This document shows positions 35,691-47,800 of a stretch of 64,000 bases of DNA, one piece after another. Under the pieces are notes generated by a model that was given only the letters and a program-made list of their open reading frames with translations, was not told the origin of the DNA and searched no databases. The translations under genes and the position numbers were made by a program. The DNA is from Symsagittifera roscoffensis (lineage: Eukaryota; Xenacoelomorpha; Acoela; Convolutidae). Numbering within the stretch: position 1 is the first letter of the stretch; every line of letters starts with the position of its first letter. The DNA is taken from assembly GCF_963678635.1 (NCBI RefSeq), contig NW_026971315.1, forward strand, positions 124,001-188,000, in the 5' to 3' direction.

Positions 35691-36085
35691 TGTTGGCACT
35701 CTAATAAATGGTTTTGGTCAAAATCGTTTCCATACTAAAAGCAATTTTTTGAATTGTTTGGAGCTTGTTGACTATTTCTTCGTTTGCGCAGCTGTTGTAA
35801 GGTTTTTTCGTTTTTTTAAATGAACCTTCTATTCTTATGCTTACGTTAAGCTATTCTCTGTGGTTTTGTTACTAATGAAGTATCTCAATTGTTTTTTATG
35901 TTTATTTATTGCGAGCCTAGTTGCATGAGTTGTGAGATAGATGTGATCCTGTTTGACTTCGTCCTTGGCTACTATTGGTATTGGTTCTCTGAAAAAAATT
36001 TTTCCAAATATTCCCATTGTCGCTGGACCGTAAATTTTCTAACCTTCAGTTTTTTGTTGTTCTCCAACATGGTGTTGTGCCCACC

Positions 36086-36131
36086 AGCGGGCGTATTTGT
36101 GGGGGGGGGGGAGGGATGTGGGGGGGGGGGG
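36086..36131 (+). repeat. G-rich junction
   Basis: Two runs of ten or more G separate the retroelement copy from its tandem partner. Confidence 0.6.
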
Positions 36132-37765
36132 AAGAGCCTCAACTGACTATTCGGCCTTTTGCCCTAATTCACTCAGAAAACCCCAGAAAAAAATCGGAAA
36201 ACCAGCCTGTTCTCGATTCCTGGCCCTTGAAAATGGATATAAGTCCCCTTACTTTAAATTAACGTTATCTACTAGAATCTGAAGCGGAAGACAAAAGATT
36301 ATAGCTTGAAAGTTGCAATCATATAGTAGTGTTGTAAAGAAGAGTGAAAAGAGGCAAATATTGAAACCAATTTAGCTATGATAATTAAACTGTTAATGTC
36401 AACTCGATTTGACTGAAGAAAAGTAATCCCAAAGAAAACTGGCAACAATAAAAGTACGACATCGGATGCAGGTCCTCTAAATAACGTGATTAGATGGGAT
36501 GTTCATTTAATTAATTCGAGTTGAAGCCGAAATGCAGGAGGCCGAAATGCTGACTGGATAGTTAAAAAAAGGCTTTGCAAAGTTGCTTTTTTAAACATTT
36601 TGATTTTTTTCTTTTTTCAAAGTTACATCAGTTTGTCAAAGTGAGTATTACTTCATAATCCTCAAAATATAATCGCAATTTTCAGGGCTCTGATTGATGC
36701 GAACGTTTTTGTTATGGTTGTTGCTCAGTTTTAATCTGTTTTTTTTTTAATTAACGTAACTTAGTTGGTGCATTGTTTTGATTGGCTTTTTTTCAGGACT
36801 ATTCAGATCTTTCTAAGCTCGAAACATAGTAACGGAAAGCGAATACAATAATTTTCGGGTCGCAGTTTGATGGATCAAATGGGGGGGCTTTTCGATATAA
36901 ATGATATTATTCGAAATTGAAAAGTGGGGTTAACCTACCCACTGTTTTAAGCGGATTTGGTATCTTTTTGACAACGACCTTTCTCTGAATGCCCTATCGA
37001 GCGGTTGGTGGTCGGTGAATATCGTGAATGCTATTGATAATATAATAGTTGTTTAATTGCCCACACAACCCCTTATTACTTCAGTTCGTAAACCGAACTT
37101 TTTAGGGAACCTAGAGGCAACGCCCATTCGTCGGTTGTTTTTTTAGTGCCGCTCCAAGTCCTGAGCGTGTGATATCACAAAGACATTTTGAGCGTGCTTC
37201 AATAGAGCGTAATTAATTCCCGAGTCTGAGGTATCCCGAGCGAGTTTCAACTAATTTATCAAAGTTGTTTCTCGTTTTTCGCGGACACCGCGTCTTTAGG
37301 TCTCTAGTCAATTGTAGCTGTTTGTAGCATTGAGGAGCGTCCAGAGTTACGATTGTTTTCATCTACTTGATGAGTAGTTTGATGACTTGCTTTGTGAGCG
37401 CAACTTCAAACTTATGGCTGGTTCATACCAGAGCTTGCAGTGAATTTTAAAAAATGGCTGAATTCTCCTCATTCATTTTTTACATTTTTTATTCAATCGA
37501 TTATACTTTCTACTAATTTTATGTTCTTATGTTTATATTGAGCTATTCTCTGTGGTTGTTACTAATGAAGTATCTCAATTGTTTTTTTTATGTTTATATA
37601 TTGCGAGCCTAGCTGCATGGGTAGTGAGATTGATGTGCTGCTGTTTGACTTCGTCCTTGGCTACTATTGGTTCTCGGAAAAAAATGTCTTGCAGATATTC
37701 CCATTGTTGGTGGGCCGTAAATTTTTTTTCTATCATTCAATTTTTTGTTGTTGTCTGACATGGTG
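36132..37765 (-). mobile_element. tandem copy of the retroelement with internal deletion
   Basis: 36132-37505 matches 32529-33930 and 37505-37765 matches 35835-36085. The 1.9 kb between, which holds the RT relic and family B copy in the first unit, is absent here. Confidence 0.75.
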
Positions 37766-37911
37766 TTTTTCTTATTATCTACTTATATGTTTTTCTTATT
37801 ATATACTTTCTAGATCTACTTTTTTTTAAGTTTTAAAGAATGAGTCATAACTTTTATCATAAATTTACGATTTTACTGAGTTAATGATATTTTGATTTAT
37901 GATCTACAGCA

Positions 37912-38335
37912 GGGGAGGAATTAAGGGGGGTGCGGCGGTGGGCGGATGCTTTCCCTCCCTCAGGTATACGACCCCCTGCCGACCCAAAGGGTCCCCCTTT
38001 GTACTATTTTGAGATATCCATTTTTAGTTAAGGACTAAAATTTTTCTAAAGGAGCCTTGGGCGCCAATATATACTAATTTTGAGGGGGGAGCGCGCCAAA
38101 AAAACTTAATTTTTTTATCAAAACTTTCCAAAAGTTGCCCAAAAACGCCTTTTTTGGCCTGTTTGTTTTAAATTTTGCCTGCGACGCAGAAAATTTGGTC
38201 AAAATGCGGCCGTTATAGTGATTTGGGAGAGTTCAGAAAATCAATTTGGTCGACCTAAAAAAAGGTCGACAAAATTTTCGAACATTTTTTGAAAATCCGC
38301 CCCCTCGAGAAAATCCTAGATCCGCTCTTGCTAAG
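37912..38335 (-). repeat. family A element, complete, minus orientation
   Basis: CAGGGGAGGAATTAAGGGGG at one end and GAAAATCCTAGATCCGCTC at the other, with all internal blocks. Confidence 0.85.
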
Positions 38336-41300
38336 GTACGATGATAAAGATACAAGAGGCAGGTAATACAATACGTAAATTTTTGAGGAGGATTCTGAGA
38401 CTATTAATCAAAAATTTTTTAAAAATACCTTTAGATATAAAAAAACGCCTGTTCTCAATCCTCACTTGACGTTTCTGCCGTTACAAACTTTTATTTTTGA
38501 AAAATAATCAATTTTTTAGACAGTCTTTATGGTTGACATGGAGTGAACACAAATGCAAGGTTACTACGGCCTGCTAACACTTCATTACCAACTGATAATA
38601 TAAATGGACAAGTTGGTCTTAGAGTTTTATCCAGATAAAATCCTTTTGGATATATGGGTAATGGCAGATCCCAAAAACTAAGATAAAAAACCGCAAATAA
38701 TTAGTCCTCCTCGGTGTAGACAAAAATCTTGAAACAATATCCTAAATATTGTCTTTTTACAGTTTCCGTGAACCGGTTCGATCATCAACAACTTTATTTT
38801 CAAAAGGCAAGATTAGGCACAGGAAACTTTTTGAAACAAACGCCGATTTGAACAGCCTGCCTTCAAAAAAGCTACAAGTGTTTTCGGCATAAAACGTTGA
38901 GACTTTGGGGACAGTTGTTCAAATAATGCCCATATGCCGGAAAAGTACTTCAATTGTTCTTACCTTACCACGATGCTGTGTTTTCCTTGTTTACTTTTTT
39001 TTATTTATCTAGGTAATCAAAAGAAGAGTAAACAAAAAACTTGAGGAAGCAATTTTCCGCTGAATTGGATTCTTGAGGTGGTGCTTTGGACACGAGAAAA
39101 AAACTGTTTAACCTTTTAAGGCTATGGCACATCCGTTACAGAACTAATAAGATTTACTTACCATTGGGACTTCGAAAATGGTGTCGATCGCTTTCAAGTT
39201 TTGCAACATAACGATGTGGATGAAAAGTGAAAAAGATCCTTTGAAGTCTTTACCATTTATTCAGGCGAGAACACGATCTCGAATTACTACCTGTTGGTGT
39301 TTTAATCCCCAGGGAAAAGAACCCGTTAGATTACTAAAATAGACTGCACAATCCAAATCAATATTTCAGTCGGACGGTTAGATAACATGTTAGATATTAA
39401 AGAAAAAATTCGCTTCTGATTGTAAATTTTGACTCGTTTTCATACAAAAAGAGCAATTTGGCTGATAAATAAGGAGTGCATTCAGAATATTCACTTTCCA
39501 CGGTCGCAAATTTTTCCGCTTCTTAATTGATTTTCAGACTAAAAGAAAATGGATGTTGAGTTGCATTTTGAATGAGGCAGCGAATTCTTTGTGACATAAA
39601 TAAATTTGAATAATTTCGAAAAATCCCAAGGAAGGAAAATGATCTAATTTACTTTGTTTCAGGGAATTTTAATAAGTTGATTACACGATTTTCAAATTAT
39701 TTCCGGATGATCAGAAGACGAAAACAAAAGGCGCAGCTTTGAAGTGTTCTTTTTAGAAGAATTCCCATTATAAGCAACTGTTTTCCATAAAATGTAATGT
39801 TCTTTTTATAGCACAATTGAGCGTGACATTGACATTTGAATTCGATGTTGCAAATTTGATGTCTTCTTTCGAGAATCTCTAAATGACACTTCTGGGTAAT
39901 CTATTGAATACAAAAAGATCTCTCAAAAAGCCCTAGAAGTAGATGAAAAAGCGAAACATTTAACAAAATACTGCATTAAAAATGAATTGGCATACTATAA
40001 AAATAGTTGAAGTTGCTGCAAACAAATAATTAAAACTTAAGGTCTCTCAAAGTTTCCTCTAGATCTTTGAACATATTTTTGAAGTAAGCTGAACACAAAC
40101 ACCAAGCGAAGCTAAGCACCCTTAGCGATTTGTCAGGCACAGAAAACTCTAACATACTTCAAACAAGCTCCAAAAAATTGCGCATTCATCATAATTCAAA
40201 AAAGCTCATTCTCGAAACGCAACCAAGAAACACTTTTGAGAAAAGTGTTTTTTTTTTGCGTAAAATTTGAAATTAGATACTTGAATTATTTCAATTTGGA
40301 CTAGTTTGGACTAGTATCATACACTCAGAGTTGATGAAGAGCTTAGCATCACTTGCGATACATCACAAACATAGCATGGCAAGCTACCAGACATGAAAGA
40401 AGAAACCACCTGAGAAAAAAATATCTATTGAAAAAAATAAGAATAGCCACTACCAAAATTTTTAAACGTGTCTGGATGATTGAAATTCGATTCGGAGGGA
40501 ACATGCCTTCGAAATTGCCGGCTTAAAGTAGTATTCAGGCAAAATTTATCTAGCCGTAATTGAGCCAACAAAGCTTAGGTACCTGCCGCTGAGCATAGAT
40601 CAAAGTTTTTGATATAAAAACTAAACTAGAAATCAAAGAAACTGCTAAATTCTTGCAGTGCCCCACGCTAAAGCACACAAGCATAAAAGTATTCATAACC
40701 CTCCATTTTGTACCAAGACAAATCTAAGTAACTTTAAGCTAATCTTGGTACCACATTCTGGTATAAACTTGAAACACAATTTTTATGCGTCTGCAATTTC
40801 CTTTGGCCTTTTTTGCGATGAAGTGCTAAATATTGGTTGTTTAATCGATAATATCATCTACATCTGATCTTTTCAAGAATATTTTAGATTGTAGAAACTT
40901 GACATTTGTATATTTGATCTTTGGAAAACCAAAATAAATATTTTTTTGTCCCATTTGTCCCTCCGTCGTACCCAGAAAAAACTTTGACTACCGTTGAACT
41001 GAAACTGCAATTTTGATTAACTCAGTTAGAGTAGGAGTGTGATAAGGGAATTTATCAAACCTTTTTTCAGCAAATAGATTATAAAGCAAATCTTAGAACC
41101 GAATAACCGGGAAACATCTCTTTTGTTAAAATACTTTCAAATTAACCTCTATATGAAAAATTGGGCAACTAAGTAGACACACTCATTTTGTTGTTCATAT
41201 ATTATTTTTTGTGGTGTTAGGACTATTTACACAGGATAATTGGCCATATGCCAAATTTGCACTTTCTCTCATCCCTCTTCTCAGACTGTGGTACCCAGTA

Positions 41301-42007
41301 TGAGGGGTTCTGGGATGGGAAAGTACCTGCACGCTTGCGTTTCATGATTTCATATTAAAGTTCATCACTTTTTCGAGTTTTGAACTCTTGACTTTTGACT
41401 AAGAATGTTGTGCACTAATATCTATGCGAAGTCAGCTCACAACATTAGCAATCAATTTTTTGGCATGGCCAACTCGACATGAAAATTGTAATGAAATTTT
41501 GTGGCTCTCAATTTCTTTATGCACGTTTTGATTTCCCTTTCATTTAGCACATTTTCTAATGATTCCGCAATTTAATTCAAGGTTAATTTATGCTAACAAT
41601 ATGATCTTCAAGGGTATTAAAGAATGTAGAATATATTTTGTTTTTTACTATCTTGGCAAAATTGAATAGAACAAAGTGATTTGTGGAGCAAGTTGGAGTA
41701 GGAAAAAATGAGCTAGGACAAATTGACCTCGGGCAAAATGACATGCAAAAGCGCTTCAAATAAGCGTGCTTGAAAAAAAAATGACGTGGATTAGGTAATT
41801 TATACTGTTGATTACTCGAAACTTTGATCAAAAAGTATTTTTTAATTATTTTTCTTTATTAAACTGATCAATATATCTTGCCCCAATCTTACTTTTAAAA
41901 CAACATAATTGATCTCCTATAAAACGGTTTGCGGGAATTTTTGAACTAGCGATCCCTATTTTTTAACCGTCTCTTATATTTGTTTGAACTGTTCGTCTCT
42001 GTCCTAG
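38336..42007. other. no gene seen
   Basis: AT-rich 3.7 kb. Short ORFs only; a diverged family E head near 40340 (CATCACTTGCGATACATCAC). Confidence 0.4.
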
Positions 42008-42168
42008 AAACAGACAGAAACTCAATTTTCGGCTCCTCCTCCTTCAACCTCGCACACGAGGATCAACTTTTTTGTGTGACGAGTGGTTTTAAAAGTTTAG
42101 TTTGTATGTTTGATATTTTCTCCAGGGCGTTATTAATCATAATATCAATTTTCACAACAATCGGATAA
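42008..42168 (+). CDS. weak candidate terminal exon
   Basis: A good acceptor (GTTCGTCTCTGTCCTAG) opens 53 codons to a TAA. The peptide (TDRNSIFGSSSFNLAHEDQL, then a hydrophobic SRALLIIISIFTTIG tail) would end in a membrane segment. Two other frames also remain open for 20-30 codons, so the frame is not certain. Family unknown. Confidence 0.25.
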
Positions 42169-42429
42169 TGCAAACAGATGTTTTAGATGTATAAGTTTTC
42201 AGGCGGGGATTGTAGCAGAAAAAAAAAACAAAAAAAATTGAGTTAATAAGTTAAGTAGAAAAAATTTTGTTCAACACCTGAAAAACTCTAGAAAATATCT
42301 TTTTGAAATGCAAATTACGATTAAACTGTTATGAAAATTGACTCTGCCCCAGTTTATTCCTCTGAAACAGTTAAACTGATTTTACGAAAGAAAAGTCTAG
42401 GAGCATGAAACACAAATAAACACAAAAAA

Positions 42430-42609
42430 CATTGATATGGGGGCGAGGCTGCGCTTTGCAAACATTAGTGAGAACACGACAAAAAGCAGCTCTAGAATTG
42501 TAAAAGTTCGGCGCCGTGCCTCGAATTAGAAAAAGTTCGGCGCCGTGTCGGACTGGAACATACAACCAAGACATTAGGAGTCTCACTTACTAACAACTCA
42601 ACCACAGAC
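42430..42609 (-). repeat. tRNA-derived SINE
   Basis: On the minus strand: A box TGGTTGAGTTGTTAGTAAG, B box region GTATGTTCCAGTCC, then ACACGGCGCCGAAC and TTTTTCTAATTCGAGGC. Same tail as the copy at 7505. Confidence 0.6.
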
Positions 42610-43690
42610 GCATAGTCGATCTCAAACACTAGCCACGAATAAAGCCGAGAACAGATGCTATGAAATGTCCAAAGTTACAGATTGTTCATTATTGTTCAAG
42701 GCACACAAAAAACCCTTCTAATGAACACTTTTATTTGCGAGTTAACTTAGAAAAAAAGAAGGTTGGTACTAAAACACTAGTTGCTCGCTAGCATATAAAC
42801 TATGATATATTTTTTGCTAAGTCCAAATTAAATATTTATTCCAGTTGGAGAGACCTGTTTTTTTTTTGTCAATAAAACCAATCCATACTGTGTCACTGCA
42901 ATTTTTTTATCAAGGCAAAAATCATTTTTTGATTGCTTTCTAATATGTTTGAAATAATTTTTCCAGAGAAATTCTTTCAACAGTTATTTCAGAAATAAGT
43001 AACAATTTTTTTTCCAATTTTCTTGAAAATCTTCCACAAACGCGATGACAATAAACAAACAATATATCAAGTTGTATATTTGCATGCATCAATTTTCCTC
43101 AATTAAATTTGAATTTGAAATAGTTTCTGAGTGGGAATACTTTGCTCTTTAATTTAACAAAAATGACTGCAAGGGAAATTTTATTTGATTAGTTAGCTCC
43201 GAGTATCAGTGTTTTCGTGATGCTAGTTAAATCTTTGTTCAAGCTAATATTTACAAAAATCAATCTTTGAATATGCTGGAGAGAAAACACCAAGCACTAT
43301 GGTAATCCGTCATTGAATTTAAAGTCGGAATGGAAATTAAATTTAGACAAAACAATATATTCGTATTTTCAAACTTGTAGCTAGCTAGACTCTAGAAGTT
43401 GGAAATCTAATTTGAAAATTTTAAATAAAAACTTAATCAGTTTGTTGTAGTTCGCTTACTTCACTGAATTGCACAAACAGGGTTGCGCAACATTTTGATA
43501 AGATTTTCTATAAATGTCGCAGAAAGTTTGCAATTGATGTAGTTTTTCCCGGGTAAAAATTATTTCGATTAGTAAATCGCTGAATTTTCTAGGTAATCTA
43601 TAAAATACCAATGCATTGAATTTGTAGCTTATTTAAGAAGGGGTTGGTTCAAAGAGACTGATTTTCGAAACTTGTCCAAAACACTGCAAC
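42610..43690. other. no feature seen
   Basis: AT-rich, no exon-like block. Confidence 0.4.
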
Positions 43691-43696
43691 TTCTTT

Positions 43697-43775
43697 GAGA
43701 GGTCAGGGGATCGAATCCCTGTCGAATCCCTGATGCCCCCTCTCTGAGAGCTTCGACCACCTGACCGATATGTCC
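43697..43775 (-). repeat. tRNA-like sequence
   Basis: Minus strand: A-box-like GGTCAGGTGGTCGAAGC and B-box-like GGGATTCGATCCC with a duplicated AGGGATTCG in the loop region. Too irregular for a functional tRNA. Confidence 0.35.
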
Positions 43776-43839
43776 AACTTTTGATAGCATTTTTTATGAA
43801 ACTCTTTTTTTTTCAGACCGAGTGTGTCTATTGGCATTT

Positions 43840-44015
43840 TGGTACTAAGTTTAAGGGGGAGCACGCTCCAAAAATTGAAATTTTTTATTGAAAACTTTCA
43901 AAAAAACCTTAAATAGTGTTTTTGGCTTGTTTCTTCTAAAACTCGCACGCGGCGCAGAAAATTTTGCAAGAAAAAGACATTTTCATTTTAGTGTTTTGGT
44001 CGATCCTAGCTATCT
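43840..44015 (-). repeat. family A fragment, minus orientation
   Basis: GGGGGAGCACGCTCC, GCGGCGCAGAAAATTTTG and TTTTGGTCGATCC blocks. Confidence 0.65.
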
Positions 44016-44067
44016 TAGACAATCAATCATAGACAATCAAAGTTTTTGATAATCCGAACTCCTCCTT

Positions 44068-44469
44068 CAGGGGCGGATGTAAGATTTTCTCAGAGGGGGG
44101 GGGGGATTTTCGAAAAAATGTCAAAAATTTTGTCGACCTTTTTTTAGGTCGACCAAACTAATTTTCCGAGCTCTACCAAAGCACTACAAAGACCCAGAAA
44201 AAAACAGGCCAAAAAAGGCGTTTTATGCACTTTTTGGAAAATGTTAACCAAAAAATCGCGTTTTTTCGGCGAGCGCTCCCTCCTTAAAATTAGTATATTT
44301 GGCGCCCAAGGCGCCTTAAGAAAAGTTTTATGGTCAGTCAGCCAAAAAGGGATATCTCAAAATAGTACAAAGGGGGACCCTTTGGGTCGGCAGGGGGTTG
44401 AATCCCTGAGGGGGAGGGAAGAAGCGCGTTTGCCCACACCCCCCCTCCCCCTTCCTAAATCCGCTGGTG
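44068..44469 (+). repeat. family A element, complete copy with terminal inverted repeats
   Basis: Starts CAGGGGCGGATGTAAGA and ends CCTAAATCCGCTGGTG, imperfect inverted repeats. The eight bases on either side (TCCTCCTT / CCACCCTT) match at five positions, compatible with an eroded hAT-type target duplication. Encoded ORFs are not genes. Confidence 0.8.
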
Positions 44470-44885
44470 CCACCCTTAAGAAATCGCAAGATCCGCGTCT
44501 GCCTTGAATTCAGAATGAAAAAAGTACATCTAGTCCTTTGCATTTTTCATAGATATAAATTTACAATTAAAATACCTAAAACATTTTTCGTGGAAAGTGT
44601 CCTTTTTCAAACACTGATTGTGCTAGCCTTCAAATGGGCTGAAAAATCCTAAGAAAATGTTCTTCTAAGTTTTTTAAAAACTAGGCACTCAGTTCAAACT
44701 TCATAAACTGGTAAAAAATTTTACTGGCGCCATGCCGAAATGATAAAACTCACTTATGCATACCGTCACGGTTAGACTAATTTTTGCAGCACATGTTAAC
44801 AAACCTCGATCCTTATTTGGGATGTCAAATCAAACCTCAGTTAAACAACAGATTGTTTATTTGAACTGATCTATAATCTCAATTT
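44470..44885. other. 5' flank of the glucuronosyltransferase gene
   Basis: No TATA box or other promoter motif stands out. Confidence 0.3.
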
Positions 44886-47800
44886 ATGCTTAATTCAATT
44901 AATTTATCTCTAGCTATGGAATATCTAAATTTCAGGCTATTCCTAGACATTTTAGCAGTTTTGCTATTAAGTGGTCTTCTTGAAGCGGAAGAACCAAAAT
45001 CTATTCACGTTGCTCTTGTCTCGGGTTGTGACTCACACCTTTCGTCAATGACTCCCATCGCCTACTCGCTACTGCACCACTCTTCCGTCAAAGACAAGTA
45101 CCGAGTGACATTTATCATCGGATCTCAGTGTCGAGATGTTGCAGATAAATTGGGTGCTGATTTCTACGATACCGGACCCTGGGGCTACCCTGGGAATGGC
45201 ACTGGATTCAATTCACATAATCGAGACTTGTCGATGGGTTAGATGCGCTTCCTTTTCTGAAAACTCTTTTTAGGAAAAAAGTTACAGCAAGAAAAGTTCA
45301 CACAGAGGCGAGGCGGAGCTTCGCACCACTTGCAATACAACACGAACATAAAAAAGTCGGAAAAAAAATTAAATGTTGAAAAAACTAAGAGAACCAAAGT
45401 TTTCATATGTCTCGATAAAAAACAAATAGAGGCTCAGCTAAAGCTGGAGCTACGTGTTTGGTACTGAATGAATTTTCAATACTCATGCGTCACGAAAAAT
45501 GTGATTTCAAAAATTGGACTTTGTCCAAAACCTAAGTTGTTTCTCTACTAATTTTGAAATAATCAATTTTCCCAAGGATAGAACAATTCTCTTACAAGAA
45601 ATTAAAGAGCCGACGCTTCTGTAGGAAAAATTATTGCAACATGTTTCGGCAGAGAGTAGGTTGTGGCCGCTTATGCAAAGAAGATTCCCAAAACCGAGTT
45701 TCTCCATTGAGCATAACCTGAGAAAAGGCACGTTAGTTTTCGCGAAAAGTCAAAAAGTTTTCAAAAAATTGTCTAAGTTTCAAAACTTCGACTTATTTGA
45801 AGGCCATAATTTTTTTCTTAAGCAAACTGAGTATGGCCAATTATAAACGTAGTCGTTCAACAACCTATTGATTTGATTAAACCTATGATATCAGGTTTGG
45901 CAGAATAGCTGGCGAGAAAAGTAAAAAAAAAAACGGTCAACATTTAGAAATCGTCAATTCCGATAACCATATTTTTTTTTTGCAAAAATTAGGGCCGAAC
46001 CGCACACGCAGAAGGAATTAAAGCAACCTATAAATTCGATCAAAATCAAAATGTCAGATTTGGGAGAGTAGTTTTCGATTAGAAAAAAACTTTCATAAGA
46101 AAACGGTCAAAAAATCAAAATTGCCAAGGGCCAAAAAAACTCATATCAAAGAAATTGGGGAGTAGTCGCACAACCAAATGAGCTTTTTACAACCCCTTCT
46201 TTGAATTGAATCCAAAATCTTAAATATGGCAGGGAAATTAAAAAGAGGTCATTTTTTTCGAAGGTGATAACTTTTTGTGTAAAAAAACTTTATGAGTAGC
46301 CACTAATGCAGGGGAGCTTCCTATGGCTTGTTAACTCCCTTGAACTCGCAATATCAGATTTTAGATGTAAATTTTTGAGCGAGGCCATAAAGAATCACCA
46401 AACCGTCAAAAATCAAAAAGTGGACTATTCCGAGGAGCATAAATTTTTGTATAGAAAAAAAATTGGTCATAACCGCTTATGCAGGGACATTACCTAACCA
46501 GTGCTAATCATTTAAACCAAAAATGCAGATTTGAGAGGCGCAGTTATCAAGAAAACGAAAAAAAAAAATCTCGAATAATATCCCACACTTTTTTTAAGGT
46601 GGTAAACAGAGGGGTCAAGTGAAAAAGACTCTAGAGGAGTATTCAGGTATACAGGTAAATGGGCGGTATTTCAATTGATACCTTTTTATGAATTGCGTGA
46701 GAAAAACAAAAACTTTTGCCAAAGTGAAAACATTTTCAGAAACGTAATAATTAATTTCAACAAAGCGATTGGTTAATATACAACCAACATGAAAAGTGCG
46801 GAGGAAAGTGTTGAAATTGTGTTTCCTTTGAAGTGATTCAAGTTTTGGTCATTGAGTCAATGAAAAATAGACCGAATTAATTTGGGCCGAGGATTTTTTT
46901 CAGCGAAACAAAAAAAAAGGAAATACAAAATTAAGTTAAGTAAAGTTACATATTGTAGGAGTAAATCACACGCTTAAAGCAACGATAAAAAAATTGCGCG
47001 CAGCAAAAAAAAACAATTCAAGTTATTGCAACTAAGTCGAAAACAAACAAGCAGACAAATAATTGGCCGAAAATTTTATTTGAAACAGAATATTTCGCGT
47101 TTGAAAAAAAAACATGTCCGTCTCAGATTCGAATCCAGGACCTTTGCAGTCCAAGGCATAATCGTTACCTCCAAGCTAAAGTTGCTGAGAATGCAAAAAA
47201 AATGAATTCATTCTGAACCAAGATACAAGTGATTCAAATGTTTCTGTTTAACAAATTGTTAACCCGAAAAAAAGTATATATTCCAGTTTCATGACGCTTG
47301 CTAATCGCAAGAGTATTAAAAAGAAAAAACCTTTTTCGTTCGGTGAACTCATTATTTGATATCAGTTGCAAATAGACACTTTCTTCACATTTGGTTCATT
47401 CAATTTCAGAGAAAACAAATTTTTGACAACCTAGGCATTTGGGGCTGTTCTCTTTGTTTAAATTTTTAAATGAATCTAATTAAGTTCAATTAATGGATTT
47501 CAAGTTAAATTTTTTAAGGTCCGTTGACATATGGATACCCTGCAGTTGAATCACTCGTCAAAAACGACAAACCCGACTTGATTCTTGCCGAACTCTTCAA
47601 CTGTCGGGTTTCTCTCATCGCCGAACTGAACAGCATTCCCTACGCTACCATTTGGGCAGGTGCAACCCCCCACCCCGCCATGTACCAAGCGGGTTACGAA
47701 CTGAACGCTGGAGTGATTGGCCTGTACACACCAAGCGAGGACAAACCAAGATGGGTGCTGGACTACTTCACAACTCTGTTTTTTTCTCAGGTGGCGGTTT

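Larger units (their letters stand above)
32529..36085 (-). mobile_element. decayed Ty3/gypsy-like retroelement
   Basis: The minus strand carries degraded reverse-transcriptase blocks in family order: SIVILVKKNQSKKLALDPK, then frame-shifted RMPIVDIL, later FTNMPIQFQ, then a degraded FLYDFL in place of the catalytic box. Stops and frameshifts between blocks show it is dead. Upstream on the same strand are frames at 34649-34855 (NPADFLNQGLINFWKKH) and 35443-35690 that may be gag or protease remains. A family B copy (34868-35405) interrupts it. The left 1.4 kb (32529-33950) and right end (35835-36085) recur in the neighbouring tandem copy. Confidence 0.55.

Noticed and set aside
44241-44543. Pro/Lys-rich frames on both strands
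   Set aside because: Entirely inside a complete family A copy.
47113-47190. Functional tRNA-Cys
   Set aside because: Anticodon and T stems do not pair; only A and B boxes are preserved, as in SINE heads.
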